DNA from: Seison nebaliae
Taxonomy: Eukaryota > Rotifera > Pararotatoria > Seisonacea > Seisonidae
Direction of reading: 5' to 3'
NCBI GenBank assembly: GCA_023231475.1
Contig: JALJEE010001038.1
Location: 1-41,045 of the forward strand
Length of the DNA: 41,045 nt
Shown one piece after another: positions 10,258 through 20,915 of this stretch. Under the pieces are notes generated by a model. The model did no database searches and was not told the origin of the DNA. It worked only from the letters and a program-made list of their open reading frames with translations. Both the position numbers and the translations under genes were made by a program. Position 1 is the first letter of the stretch. Each line of letters opens with the position of its first letter.

Positions 10258-10911
10258 ATGAGAATGATTTTTCCTCCAAAAATGGAGGGTGAAAAAGTAG
10301 AACGAACTTTCCCAATGAATTCCACAAAGCAACTCCTTCGAAGAGATTGTTTGCATAAGATTAAGTCCATAAATTCTTTGATACAATTCGAGAAATCTCG
10401 TTGTATCATTCGTCAAATTGAAGAATTAGATCAATACGAAAAAGCTGAAAATATTTCAATATTTTTCAATCTCTCAAATAGAACTGAAGTAATAACAATT
10501 CCATTCATTCAACATTTATTAGAGAATACGACGAAAAATGTCTTTGTACCATTCGTTTCTGGAAATTGCATGAAAATGAAAAAATTGACTAATGATAATA
10601 AGAAATATTTACATTTTCATCATTTCCTACAGCCGAACGAAAAATTCATAAATCATTTTGATGATCTGAATGATCATATGGAATTTAAACGAAATATATT
10701 CATTATTCCTGGAGTTGCCTTTACTGCTGATGGTAAACGTTTAGGAAGAGGTGGTGGTTATTATGACAAGTTTTTGTCTCGCATTTTACATCGAGATAAC
10801 AATACCTTAATCGGTGTGACATTTAAAGAAGTTCTCCTCGATGATTTCTTGACAGAAGAACATGATATTTTAATGGATTTAGTCATTTCTGACAAAGTGG
10901 AAAATCTTTAA
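10258..10911 (+). CDS. MTHFS: 5-formyltetrahydrofolate cyclo-ligase (methenyl-THF synthetase)
   Basis: This enzyme uses ATP to turn 5-formyltetrahydrofolate into 5,10-methenyltetrahydrofolate, the route that returns stored folinate to one-carbon metabolism. It is a single exon of 217 codons from ATG 10258 (human enzyme about 203). The N-terminal KQLLRRDCLHKIKSINSLIQ matches the family's 'K..LR......' start. FFNLSNRTEVITIPFI covers the next strand-helix, and VPFVSG the substrate-binding strand. IIPGVAFTADGKRLGRGGGY followed by YDKF is the hallmark nucleotide-binding signature. The protein ends ISDKVENL at TAA 10909-10911. A second in-frame ATG at 10282 could be the start instead. A broken copy of the last 45 codons lies at 14.3 kb. 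Confidence 0.93.
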   Translation: MRMIFPPKMEGEKVERTFPMNSTKQLLRRDCLHKIKSINSLIQFEKSRCIIRQIEELDQYEKAENISIFFNLSNRTEVITIPFIQHLLENTTKNVFVPFVSGNCMKMKKLTNDNKKYLHFHHFLQPNEKFINHFDDLNDHMEFKRNIFIIPGVAFTADGKRLGRGGGYYDKFLSRILHRDNNTLIGVTFKEVLLDDFLTEEHDILMDLVISDKVENL

Positions 10912-10923
10912 TTATCGATCATA

Positions 10924-11330
10924 TTAAACGAAATCTTCATAAATAAAAAATAAAATATTATTTAACATTAATAAAATCATCTGGATATCATTTATAAATG
11001 AAGTTGTTTTATAGTTCATCGATTGTTTATATGATGTATTTCGATGATATAATGCTTCCAGTTTCATCTCTCGGTTTTTGATATAATCATTATATATATT
11101 ATAAATTTTTTGAGATTCCACCCGAGATTCTTTTGTTCTATCATTTTTAATAAATTTCTTTGTAATGTACTTATCGTCTTTATGGGAGAGATATATGGGG
11201 CGAATCTGGTAAGATAAGTATCAAATAAACTTGACGTTCATAGATATGGTTCATTTTCCTTAACATAGTGATATTGATTTATCATATTTGGTAATACTCT
11301 TTTCCGCAAACGGTCGTGTTAACTATACAT
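10924..11330 (-). mobile_element. LINE C-terminal fragment (paralogue of 14880-15335)
   Basis: Read on minus, fragments such as LFDTYLTRFAPYIS and STLQRNLLKMI match the better-kept copy at 15234-14896, which contains LNHILVDCP, the Cys/His pattern found near the C-terminus of non-LTR retrotransposon polyproteins. Frame breaks occur throughout. Nucleotide identity with the second copy is high (for example TTTATGGGAGAGATATATGG in both), so one arose from the other by duplication along with the end of MTHFS. Confidence 0.55.
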
Positions 11331-11599
11331 TGTTAAAGGACGAAATTTTGTCCGTGATATTAAGTTTTATAGAAAATCCGTCTAACATATTATTTGCTGT
11401 GTCATGTTAGATAAGTGTCTAAGACGGATGTCTAACAAGGAATTTGTAAGACGATATCTAAAGTCACTTCACTTCATTAAGTTATCTTCACAGTATTCTT
11501 ATTCTTCATAAATTAATAAATTAATTGTGTTAAAAAAAGAATTAAAAACGCATTAATTTATCGAATTATTAATCGACAAACCAGCTTTTATTGAATATC
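11331..11599. other. Intergenic stretch
   Basis: AT-rich with no gene or repeat identified. It holds two short near-repeats, 'gtctaacatat' and 'gtctaacaagg', of unknown meaning. Confidence 0.3.
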
Positions 11600-12740
11600 A
11601 TAAGAATTAATTTCTTTTTTTGAAAGTGCAAAGAAAGTGCGACGACACAATTGTTACATTCGTCAATAATCGAACTCCCACCAACACGAACAATTTTCCA
11701 CGATCGAGTTTCGAAAGTTCTAGTATATGGAAAAAACTTTCGAAAATTAAAATATTGCTTCGTTCGCTCGTAAATAGGAATGTAATGCCTACGACGAAGC
11801 ATGAAATCGGGTGTCAAACCGACGATATCGAATTAGCGAAATTACCGCTTCACTCTTTATAAAAGTTACTTCAAACGACGGAAACGAAGGATATCCCGAT
11901 ATCTTGGAATCAGCCCTCGAAGAAGACTTCCGTGGCGCGCACAAAGTTAGCGATTCCCACGGAGTCTCCTAAGGTCAATACCAAATCTTCACTCAACAAT
12001 CAACGAAATTCGTTCCAATCCATTCTTCAACAACGAAAACCGAAAAACAAGGCTATTGTGGTCATTGCAACTGTCACTCGCTCTGGCTGTTCTGTCCTTG
12101 GAGCTCCTCCGCAGAAGACTAAAACGATCCTCCGTTCTTCATTCCTCCATCAATCGAATCTAAATTTCGTCAAACTGTGGTGTATTAGAAGCAGGAAGAA
12201 TGACGAATCCTCGAACAAACCCCGTTCCTTCATTATTCGTTGTTAAGTCGATAATCTGCAACGATTTCTTAATCCGGAGCTTTGGTCCGAACGAATTCAT
12301 ATCTGTCCTTTTTTTTCTTCCTCAACCAACGATTTCTTAAAAGAGAGATGTATTGAGTGCGTCTCAAACTCTACAGATGTTTCGATGACGACCCACGCTC
12401 CCTCTCTTCTTCTTCCTCCATTTCTGTCCCAGGTCCTCCATCTTCATCTTCATCCACATCTTTATCACATAACCATCCCTCCGTTTTACCTCCCTCTCCA
12501 TGTTCATCTATATTACTCCCAACTTCCGAAGCGAAGAAACTGTCACTTGTTTCATTCAATTCGCATGGACCGTCGAAATTATGTTCCAGCTTACCATTCC
12601 TTTTACATCACGAGTTAATCTTCATTCAAGAATCCTGGCTCATTTCTCCATATTCGAACTGGCTCTCATTTTATTTTCAACTGCTAATTTACAGATTTAT
12701 TTTATATTTTTTTTTCTTTTTTTCTTAACATAAAAAATAA
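11600..12740 (+). mobile_element. LINE 5' part: zinc-knuckle ORF1 remnant and start of endonuclease
   Basis: At about 12045-12110 one frame reads YCGHCNCHSLWLFCP, a zinc-knuckle-like Cys/His cluster as found in LINE ORF1 proteins, inside a stretch that changes frame. At 12357-12680 is a Ser/Pro-rich linker followed by LSLVSFNSHGPSKL and HELIFIQESWL, the first two blocks of the APE-type endonuclease of non-LTR elements ('SFNxxG' and 'DIIxxQETWL'). The sequence then runs into an AT-rich end at about 12730. The catalytic rest of the endonuclease and the reverse transcriptase are missing, so it is a 5' piece. It may come from the same family as the RT pieces nearby. Confidence 0.6.
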
Positions 12741-12978
12741 ATAAATAAAATAAATTATTGGCAAAGTGGAATTAATTTAATGTGAGTTCAATGAAGAAAT
12801 TAAACTATAGTATTATTATGAAATAATGATAAAATGCAAGTTTTTTGTCCAATTTATCTTCTTTTAATAAATGTTTGATTATTCTACTCCAAATGACTTC
12901 CGAATGATTCGAATATGAAAAATAAAGTACTTCTGTACTAAATAAACTAACAGGACAATTTTGTCTAAACAAAATTGT

Positions 12979-13366
12979 CTAGATAATGTCAAAAAATTGG
13001 ACTTTGTCGAAATTGTTCGTTAGCTGAAAAATATTTGATGATGAGAAGTCTAAGAATTATAAGTGACAGAAGCAGTATAATATCAATTGAACCAGCTAAG
13101 ATTCGTGAAGATTTTAAATTTTTTGCGCACCAAACTTCGTCAGACGAAGTAACTCTTATTGGATAATACTTATGTTCGACGCATTTCTCCACCGGATAGA
13201 GATAGTATCTAAACTTACTTATTTGCATTCCTAAATATTTTCCTATTAGCATATTAGACAATAATTTATAATAAAAAATTTAAAAACCATTAGTAATATT
13301 TTTTATACTAGTTATTTCAGAAATAGAAGAAATGACGACCATTAGTAAACAAATTGATATTTTCAT
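12979..13366 (-). CDS. Shortened copy of the 6.7-kb membrane-protein gene, now predicted secreted
   Basis: Exons 13366-13309, 13242-13093 and 13049-12979 give 92 residues. Both introns lie at the same places and in the same phase (1) as in the 6676-7500 gene, and the frame is free of stops until TAG at 12979. The signal peptide is almost the same (MKISICLLMVVISSISEI). Exon 2 matches closely: EHKYYPIRVTSSDEVWCAKN here, DKKYYSIRITSSN and IWCASN there. In exon 3 the protein ends after FDKVQFFDII, so two cysteines, the transmembrane helix and the tail are absent. It may be a decaying pseudogene, but the intact splice sites and frame allow a small secreted product. Confidence 0.5.
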
Positions 13367-13529
13367 TTAAAAAAATTATTTAACAATTGTAAGTAAAAAT
13401 TAGAATTAAATACGGAAAAATTTTAAATCAAATAAGAATTCAAACAAACTTTAATTGTGTTTAATGACTTTGCCTTCTTATTTATTACCACTTATTTCAA
13501 TTTGATTATAATCATAGAATATATATATT

Positions 13530-14266
13530 TCGATCATCACTCATGACAATATCGTAATTTTAGATCGTTCTCTACGTCATCTAAAACAATCTTATAAACG
13601 TTTATCTCTCACACAAAGAGGTGTATCCATTAATCCCTCAAAAAGTTGTCTTTTATCTTCTTCTCGACTATTCTTCTTAAATCCTCCACTATCTTTCTCG
13701 GTTCAACTATTGATTTCTACAGCCTATCCTCCGTTGCGTTAGATCATATTTGCAACAAATTATGCAAAGCTTTCTTCCCTTATACTCTCTGCAAACGATT
13801 TTCGTTTGCAGTCGACGCCCGTTCTTGTCTATTGACCGCGCTTACAATCGGCTTATTTGGAGATTAGTTTGTTGTTTTCACAGATGTAACCGTTCTCTGC
13901 TTTTCGCAACAGTCGGTCTTCTTCCCTTACCCATTTTCTTCTCCCGTCGATTTTTTACTCTTATCGACAAAATCACCGAATCCAATTTCCACATTTCTCA
14001 TCTCACAAACGCTAATCTTTTTCAGAATCGATCAATCTTTTCACATACCCTCCGGTATTACGGTTGGTCTCATAATATGAATCTACAAAATTTCAGAGAT
14101 TTCATTTTCTCTTACGACCCCTCAGAATCTATGCCAATCGATCTGAAATCTCTCGCGGAATTACACCGATTGATCAATATTGGTGAAGATCGAAATTTCT
14201 TTACTCTATTTTCTTTTTTATCCCGTCGGGAATTTGATTAATAAATAATAATAATAATAATATAAT
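13530..14266 (+). mobile_element. LINE 3' part, reverse transcriptase thumb to tail
   Basis: The start, SDHHS-type degraded sequence with a copy of ITINESKCWLL (here VSINPSKSCLLSSS), lies at 13600-13660. SSTIFLGSTIDFYSLSSVALD (13690) and PFLSIDRAYNRLIWRLVCCF (13810-13880) match the 5.2-6.4 kb element residue for residue in long blocks. It is followed by a C-terminal extension ending NFFTLFSFLSRREFD and a stop. The 3' end carries the hairpin TCCCGTCGGGA (14221-14231) and an (AAT)n tail at 14241-14262. At least one frame change occurs near 13750. It sits exactly between the two halves of a segmental duplication. Confidence 0.78.
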
Positions 14267-14296
14267 GAGAATACATTCTCAACCTATATTATTATC

Positions 14297-14460
14297 ACAT
14301 ATCGAGATAACAACATCCTAATCGGTGTGACATTTAAAGAAGTTCTCCTCGATAATTTCTTGACCAAAGAACATGTCATGTTCTTTCGACTATTCTTCTA
14401 ATCATGTTCAACATGATATTTAATGAATTTAGTCATTTCTGATAAAGTGAAAAATAATAA
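14297..14460 (+). pseudogene. Broken copy of the 3' end of MTHFS
   Basis: ATCGAGATAACAACATCC and the next 80 bp copy 10790-10870 of MTHFS (translated: ILIGVTFKEVLLD). A 30-bp partial repeat (ACATGTCATGTTC and following) breaks the frame at about 14375, after which the match resumes with TTTAGTCATTTCTGATAAAG. No upstream MTHFS sequence is present. It is a non-functional fragment from the segmental duplication. Confidence 0.85.
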
Positions 14461-14835
14461 ATTTTTTTTTTATTTAATATTTTTTTTATTAATAATCTCC
14501 TCGGGTTAATGTAAAAAGAAATAATGATATAGTTATTACTGTAGGTTTAGTAGAGGTTCTTTACTGTCCCGCGGATTCGATGGCTGGTTTAGGGAGCGGA
14601 GCTCCCGTTAACCAGAAGAATTCTGCTTCAGATATTACTGACGTGTAGAGTTCGGATCACTCGGAAGCAAGATATATCCAACGAGCACTCAATTTATTGC
14701 AAATAAGTCAAAAAGTGCAGAAAAACGAAAAATGACATCGCGATTTTCATGAGCACAATCCGCAATATAGCAAATAATAACTCATTCTGCTTCTGTCGCT
14801 TTGTTTCTAGGCGATTCGTGACAACTCCTATATCG
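14461..14835. other. About 375-bp insert of higher GC in the duplicated block
   Basis: The matching locus at 10911-10918 runs straight on (ATTATCGATC), while here about 375 bp separate the two halves of the match (resuming at about 14843). The insert is less AT-rich than its surroundings and has a 6-bp hairpin GGGAGC-GGA-GCTCCC at about 14594-14608. No protein is evident. It could be a SINE, a MITE or a solo fragment; no target-site duplication was found by eye. Confidence 0.4.
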
Positions 14836-14842
14836 ATCAGAT

Positions 14843-15335
14843 CAATTATCGATCAAATTTATGAAAATTTTAATAAATAAAAAATTAAATTATATTCAAC
14901 ATTGATAATGAAGTTGTCTTTTTAAAATCATCTGAATATCATTTGTAAATGAAGTTGTTTTATCGTTCATCGATTGTTTATATGTTGTGGTTCGATGTTT
15001 TAATGCTTCCAGTTTCATCTCTCGGTTGCGCAGTTCCGTCTTACGTCTGTTTACCCATAAATTTTTTGAGATTCCACAAACCTTCTTTTGTTTTATCATT
15101 TTTAATAAATTTCTTTGTAATGTGCTTATGGCGTTTATGGGAGAGATATATGGGGCGAATCTGGTAAGATAAGTATCTAATAAATTTGACGTTCGTGGAC
15201 AATCGACTAAAATATGATTCAATTTCCTTAACATCTGGTGTTCGACGGAGACTAATGTACTCGATAGTGTTATTGATTTATCATATTTGGTAATACTCTT
15301 TTTCGCAAACGGTCGTGTTAACTGTGATGAAGAAT
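14843..15335 (-). mobile_element. LINE C-terminal fragment, second copy
   Basis: On minus, about 112 codons stay open (15234-14896). They contain LNHILVDCP, DTYLTRFAPYISPINAISTL and a basic tail (RRKTELRNREMKLEALKHR). The LNHILxDCP phrase is the pattern near the end of many non-LTR retrotransposon proteins. The copy is the partner of 10924-11330 and better kept; further upstream codons (LTRPFAKKSITKYDKSIT) reach about 15335. It is adjacent to the 3' end of an androglobin gene. Confidence 0.55.
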
Positions 15336-15690
15336 GTGCGGAATCTGCAAAATTTAGAGTCGTCTAAATTGATATAAAAAGTTTGATCGGTAGAATAAAA
15401 ACGAACTCGATATGCTTTGTCCACCATGAACCGTAAAACAAAATCTAAAGGCCTTGAAGGTTCTTCAACGTATTATTTAAGAGTTAATTTAATTAATTAT
15501 TTGGAAGAAAATAACTAGTGGCATCTTTAAATTCCTTAATTATTTGGACACGACCGATCGATGGAGAAGCTGGAATTTTCGAATGTGGCTGTACGACGTA
15601 CGACAATTTTATATCATAGAAAAATTGATTGAGAAAAATTCGAGTAAACTTTCATTCGTGATGACGTCCTCTTATAAATTATTCGTTTAT
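15336..15690. other. Stretch downstream of androglobin A
   Basis: No gene could be supported. This is where the C-terminal EPGR-containing exon of androglobin would be expected by comparison with the second gene, but I find no trace of it on the minus strand. Confidence 0.4.
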
Positions 15691-18600
15691 TCAATGTTGC
15701 CGGTTCGGGATCTGATAATGGTGATGAAATAATGGTAATGGTAAAAACATGAAACTACTTTCTACAACTTCTTCTCTCAATTTCTCCAGTAATTGCTGAT
15801 TTTGAGATTGATTCAATCCCAGCGACGTACGTAATTGCACGGCAATTTTATATTCTATGATCTTCTATTAAAAAATTTCTAAATGAACTTCAGATGATTC
15901 TCTTGAATTATCGAACTTTATTCGTACTTGGTCGTACCTGCAATCCTGGAATATAAATTGATCCTCGTTCTAAAAATAATAAAATCTTTTAGAATTTTTG
16001 ATTTGGAAGATATAACCTTCGACAGTAACAATAGGCTTATCGTTTTCGAAAACGGTCAAGAATATAGGAAATGTGCAATCAGATATATGGAATTCAACAA
16101 ATAAGGGTTGAGGTCGCGATGAAGTGAAGAATTTAGTCATGATGAGAACATTCTCAACGACACAATATTTTTTAAAGAACTCAACATACATATATTCCAT
16201 ATCATATGTCTCGGTAAGATTACTTAAAGGAAATGTATAAAATTTCGATAATTCATATGTCGACATGACTTTTTCTCTATCTTTACTCAAAATCGGATAA
16301 GGCACTCCATGAGGAACAATGGGTCTAAATGATACTCTCATTTTTTCAGCTGTGTTTCTTCGGTTGTAATCGAATGATTGGACAGGACTAAGATTTAAGG
16401 ATGAATGTGAATAGTGGCCATAATAATCGGCTTGCCAAATCGGTTCCTCCGATTTCCTTGATTGAAATTCCAGAAGATTTCCACGCACTTTCTCACTTGT
16501 TATTAAGCATGGTATTCCGCTAAAGTGATTGATGGTCCATTTCACTTCCGCACAATTCAAAAAGGAGAATGATGTGTTACAAATAGCGGGATTTGATGTA
16601 AAAGTAATGAACAATGTGTAACCATTCTAAAAGAGATTAATTAAGCAAAGTAAAAAGATCTTAGGAACCTTATTGGGCGGATAAACATATGGTAATGGAC
16701 GATTGCCACTTGTTGGCAATGTTTTCCCACTATCATTATTGACAATACTCAAATAACAATTTATAGTTTCCATCAGAATTTCCGATTGAGTTATGGCATC
16801 ATATTTCGATAATTTGGTTTCTTTCGATTTGTTCCTAAATTTCTCCATAAATTTCTCTTCATTCATTTGAACTTCGTAGGTGAGAAAAAAATGTTGTTTA
16901 AATCTCACCGGCAACCGTTTGTAATGACCGATTAAATCCGTAAATTCTTTTTTAGAGAACGATGAAAATAAAACGACACTGAAGAATATTTATAGAACAA
17001 AACGAAAGTTTTTATATGAAGAACCTGAATAGAATTTGATATTTTGTTAGGGCACGACTCATGGGAGATCGTTCATCAAATCGACTATCTGGTTGTTGAG
17101 TCAATATTGATGAAACGCCTTGATATTTGTTGGAGAATAAGTTAGAAGTCGGATCTTCAAATAAATCGATGTCTTCAAGTGGAAAAAATTTCGGTGGAAG
17201 ACTTTTAGATTTAATATCAGCGATACAACACTCGTCAATAAAATGATAATTCAATAGACGAATTAAATTCTCAGAATTATCTTTTAGATGCGATCTAACT
17301 TCGGTTAACATTTTCTCCATTTTAACAGTTTCATTATTGTGCTGTACAGTTAAGGTTGGTTCTTCGAACGGATCAAATTCGGGTACATTGAAAAATATGT
17401 TTTGATCCACTAATAAAAATGATCGAAGCATACATACATGTTGCTTAACTGTTTCTTGACATTTCTTATCATCCACCAACCAATCTAACGGTAATTTTTT
17501 CAAGTTAACAAATCGTAGTAGGAGAATTCCTAATACCTTCGCTAATTTCTTTCTTAATGGTTCCTTTTGATGATCGGAAACAGCGTAAACGGCACAAAAA
17601 TCTTTTAAACTCTTTTCCAATGTTGATAAGCTAAATCCCTGATTGTAGCCCAATCGAATGACATTGCAAATAATTGATGAAAAAATTTCGTATAATTTCT
17701 CATAAAATATTTTCAAACAACATGACGGCTGAAAAAAGAATATTAAAGTTTCAATCAAATTTCTCGAAAATAAACTTGAAATAAATAACTGATGGCATTA
17801 GCACAGTCACCAATATCTAATCGATAATTTGAGAATATTTCGAAACAGGCAGCAATTGGCGTCTGTATTTGAAGATGAATAATTAATCGTTTCTTACTAC
17901 CAATATATGAAAATTTTAAATAATTTTCATAAACTTTTATAAAAAATTCAAACTTTGCTGGTATGGAAAATTGGTGGAATGTTTGTAATTTAGTTAAAAT
18001 AATTTTTGTTCGACAAAATCCTCCGATTTTATCATAAAGTATCCCATTTGACTTGAAATGATTAGGACTAAATGCTATTTCGAATAAAGCAACTGTTGCA
18101 TTAATATTCGTTCGAACTAAACGTGATTTGGCAGTTAACGATTTGGCTTTTTTCACCGAAAAAATATTCGGTACTTCCAATAGTTTGCCAATTGATTGAA
18201 GTCGAAATAAGATACAATTATCTTCAGGTGGACAATCGCTCACAATATAATAATCGTAAACATAGTCACGATTTAGAAAGAATGGAGGAAATTGGAATGT
18301 TGGTGGAAGGAAACAACCATTAGATGTCCGATAATATTTTGGATTGATTGATATCCTTTTCATATTACGGGAAGGTTCGATCATTTCATATTTCCCCAAA
18401 TTTGGTTGTTCTACTACGATAATTCGATATCGTGTAAATTGTTTCCGATGAAACAAAAATCCAGATTCTTGTTGCAGAAGAGTCTGGTTAAACCAGTTAA
18501 TGGACTGTGTTAGATCTGTCGGTTTTGGAATATCTTGTGAAAGTTCCGACCAATCTATTTTATTTAATATTTTCAATGCCTAATAAGATGAGATTTGAAT

Positions 18601-20545
18601 TAAATTTTAAATAAAAAAAAATTAACTCGTTTTGGTATGTCGTCTTCCTTGATAGTTGATTGAACGCATAATTTTATCGCATCCTTTAAGTAAATGTTAT
18701 CAGAGAAATTATCTAAATGATTAATTAATTTATCGATCAACACTTTCTCAACGGAGAAATGAATATAAGTCGGTTTGACTCCCAAAACTGCCAATTCCAT
18801 TTCTTTAATGATTGAACTTATTTTTGAGATATATTCTTTGATCAATTTGGAAAGTTGATGTTCTGTAAATAATTCAGCATGAATCTTTTCTTTCCACAAA
18901 CATTTTTTTTGATAAGCAGAAATTTCTGATAAAATAGATAAAGAATATGTAATTGCTGGATTATCGTTAGCGAACACGAGTTCTTTCTTTTCATCATCAG
19001 CAATTGCCAAATATCTGAAGCAATTCATTTCTGAAAAATGATATTCAAAAAAATGTTTGATAAAAAATCTTAACTATCATTTGAGAAATGTGAAATTAAT
19101 TTTCCTTCACGAGTATAGAGATATTCAGTTATTGGGAATTTCGGATGTATAACAACACCATAAAAATGACTGAACTTATTACTATTACAATAATATTCGT
19201 GTAATGATTGATGGAGGATTGCTTTCGATCGATAAGTTTTCCATTTCGGTTCTTCGTAAAATCGAGCCAAACCATATTTGAAGATTAATGGATACATTTT
19301 ATACAATTCTTGTTTTGGACCGATTCCCAAAACATTCAAAAAAATGATTGGTGTTGCACCGACAAAAAATTTTCTAATGCTCTCTAAACAAGTATGTATA
19401 GGTATCGGTTCAACGGACACTTTCTCCTCATCTATTTTTGACATCTGATAGTCACTCGATTCAGTCAATTGTTTTGTATTATTTTTAAGGTTTATCTCAT
19501 AATCATAATTAGATTCATTTGCTGATTCTCGAAATTGAATTGAACTATTAAATTTAATATTAATCGGTTATCTTTATGACTATGTAACTTTAATGGCAAA
19601 TCTTCTGGTATCCATCCAGTGATTAATTCTAATATGAATGCTTCAAAATATTTCGTTTTTTCTTCTTCATAATTTCTAAATTGAAAATATTCGACTTATG
19701 ACAAGAACATGATGAATTGATTGTTAACGATAATGATAAGATTTTTAAGATTGCTTTCGTAATCAAAATTGGCCATAATTCTTTCAAATCACATGGCATT
19801 AAAATTAGTTTTTCTCCATCCTTCCCTATCGGTACCAAATCGTCAATCGGAATACTTTTCCACTCTCCCTACAAAATACGAAAAATAAGATTATTGCACA
19901 TTTTCGATGGAAAGAACAACCATAAAATAAAGTTTCACTTCGAAACAATTACACTGCTCAAATGGACCTTCCCATCCCTGTGTTTTCTTTCCAACTTTTT
20001 TAAATCTAAAACTGCTCATATTCCTCGATGGTTTCCGTACCAGACTACCTAAATATTCGCAAGCACCAGAAAATCCATCGGGCATTGTTATTTCTCGTAG
20101 TTGGAGAATACCATCAAGATTAGCATATTGTTGAAATATCGTTCTTATAACTGAACTTTTCATCAAAATTTTACTATTCTTCTCTGCCAACATTATCATA
20201 TAATTCTCACTTCGTACGACTGTTTGACGCTATAATATTTCATTATTACAAAATATTATATGATGGAAATCTCACTTTCGTTTTTTGATATTGTTGACGA
20301 TCTAAATGCGTCCATTGATGAATGATTAATCCATTCGGATATACAATGTTCCCTTGATTATCATGTTGTGGATATTTTTCAATAATATTTTTCGGATATT
20401 TCGAAATACAATTCTCATCAATTAATCGTGAGTCAAATTTGAATTGTTTCTTGTGAAAAGTCCCTCCTCCAGGTTTCGAACGAGCAGTTAAATTAGAACC
20501 AGTATCCGTGTCCGAACACCAAGGCTCCCAAAATGATACATCCAT
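15691..20545 (-). CDS. ADGB: Androglobin, downstream copy (A), C-terminally shortened
   Basis: Androglobin is a large chimeric globin of ciliated and sperm cells; here it is split by many introns of about 45-65 bp. Start ATG 20545 (MDVSFWEPWCSD, with in-frame TAA upstream). In order: N-terminal segment with VYPNGLIIHQWTHLDRQQY; calpain-like domain with GEWKSIPIDDLVPIG, ELWPILITKAILKIL and ITGWIPEDLPLKL; EEPKWKTYRSK linker; globin helices in PSCCLKIFYEKLYEIF to LGILLLRFVNLKK; the separate helix pair HLKDNSENLIRLLNYHFIDE (permuted A-B part); LSIVNNDSGKTLP and LPYVYPPNKV; beta-rich blocks to FPIFLTVFENDKPIVTVE; then YKIAVQLRTSLGL. The likely stop is at 15691. I see no QGxLGDCW protease motif, no IQ motif, and no EPGR segment. 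The calpain-like part is therefore probably not a protease. Exon borders are only partly worked out. Confidence 0.82.
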
Positions 20546-20915
20546 TTTTTCTTCATTAGCTCTTAAATAATTTCACAGGAAATTGTAAAGAGAGGTTAAT
20601 TTGAATTAATGATGATAATTGTAATTTCAATTAAACCGATCTTGCCATGTGCTTTTAATCGACATTCTGTTCGTTTCACTTCACTATGACCAATCCAATT
20701 TGTAGAACGATGTTGAAAATCGAATCAATTCAGTTGAAATCAAATTGATTTTTAATGATTCTATTTTTATTCTGATTTAATTTATTACAAATTTTGCCTT
20801 TTTATTTCGAAAATTAATATTGTTGTAAAAAAAAAGCGAATCTACTCGATTTTATCATTAATTCTTCAATATTCCCAATATAGTTTTTTTTTTTTTATAT
20901 ATATGATACTGCCAC
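20546..20915. promoter_or_regulatory. 370-bp interval between the tandem androglobins
   Basis: Holds the 3' end of copy B and whatever drives copy A. It contains a long T run followed by TATATATA at about 20884-20905 and AT-rich tracts. No clear ciliary RFX-type X-box was found by eye. The closeness leaves read-through from B into A possible. Confidence 0.35.

Noticed and set aside
12357-12728. Ser/Pro-rich reading frame as a host gene
   Set aside because: It runs into SLVSFNSHGPSKL and ELIFIQESWL, the start of a LINE endonuclease, then ends in AT-rich DNA.
15544-15732. Plus-strand 62-codon frame near the end of androglobin A
   Set aside because: It lies antisense to the last androglobin A exon for part of its length and has no recognisable features.
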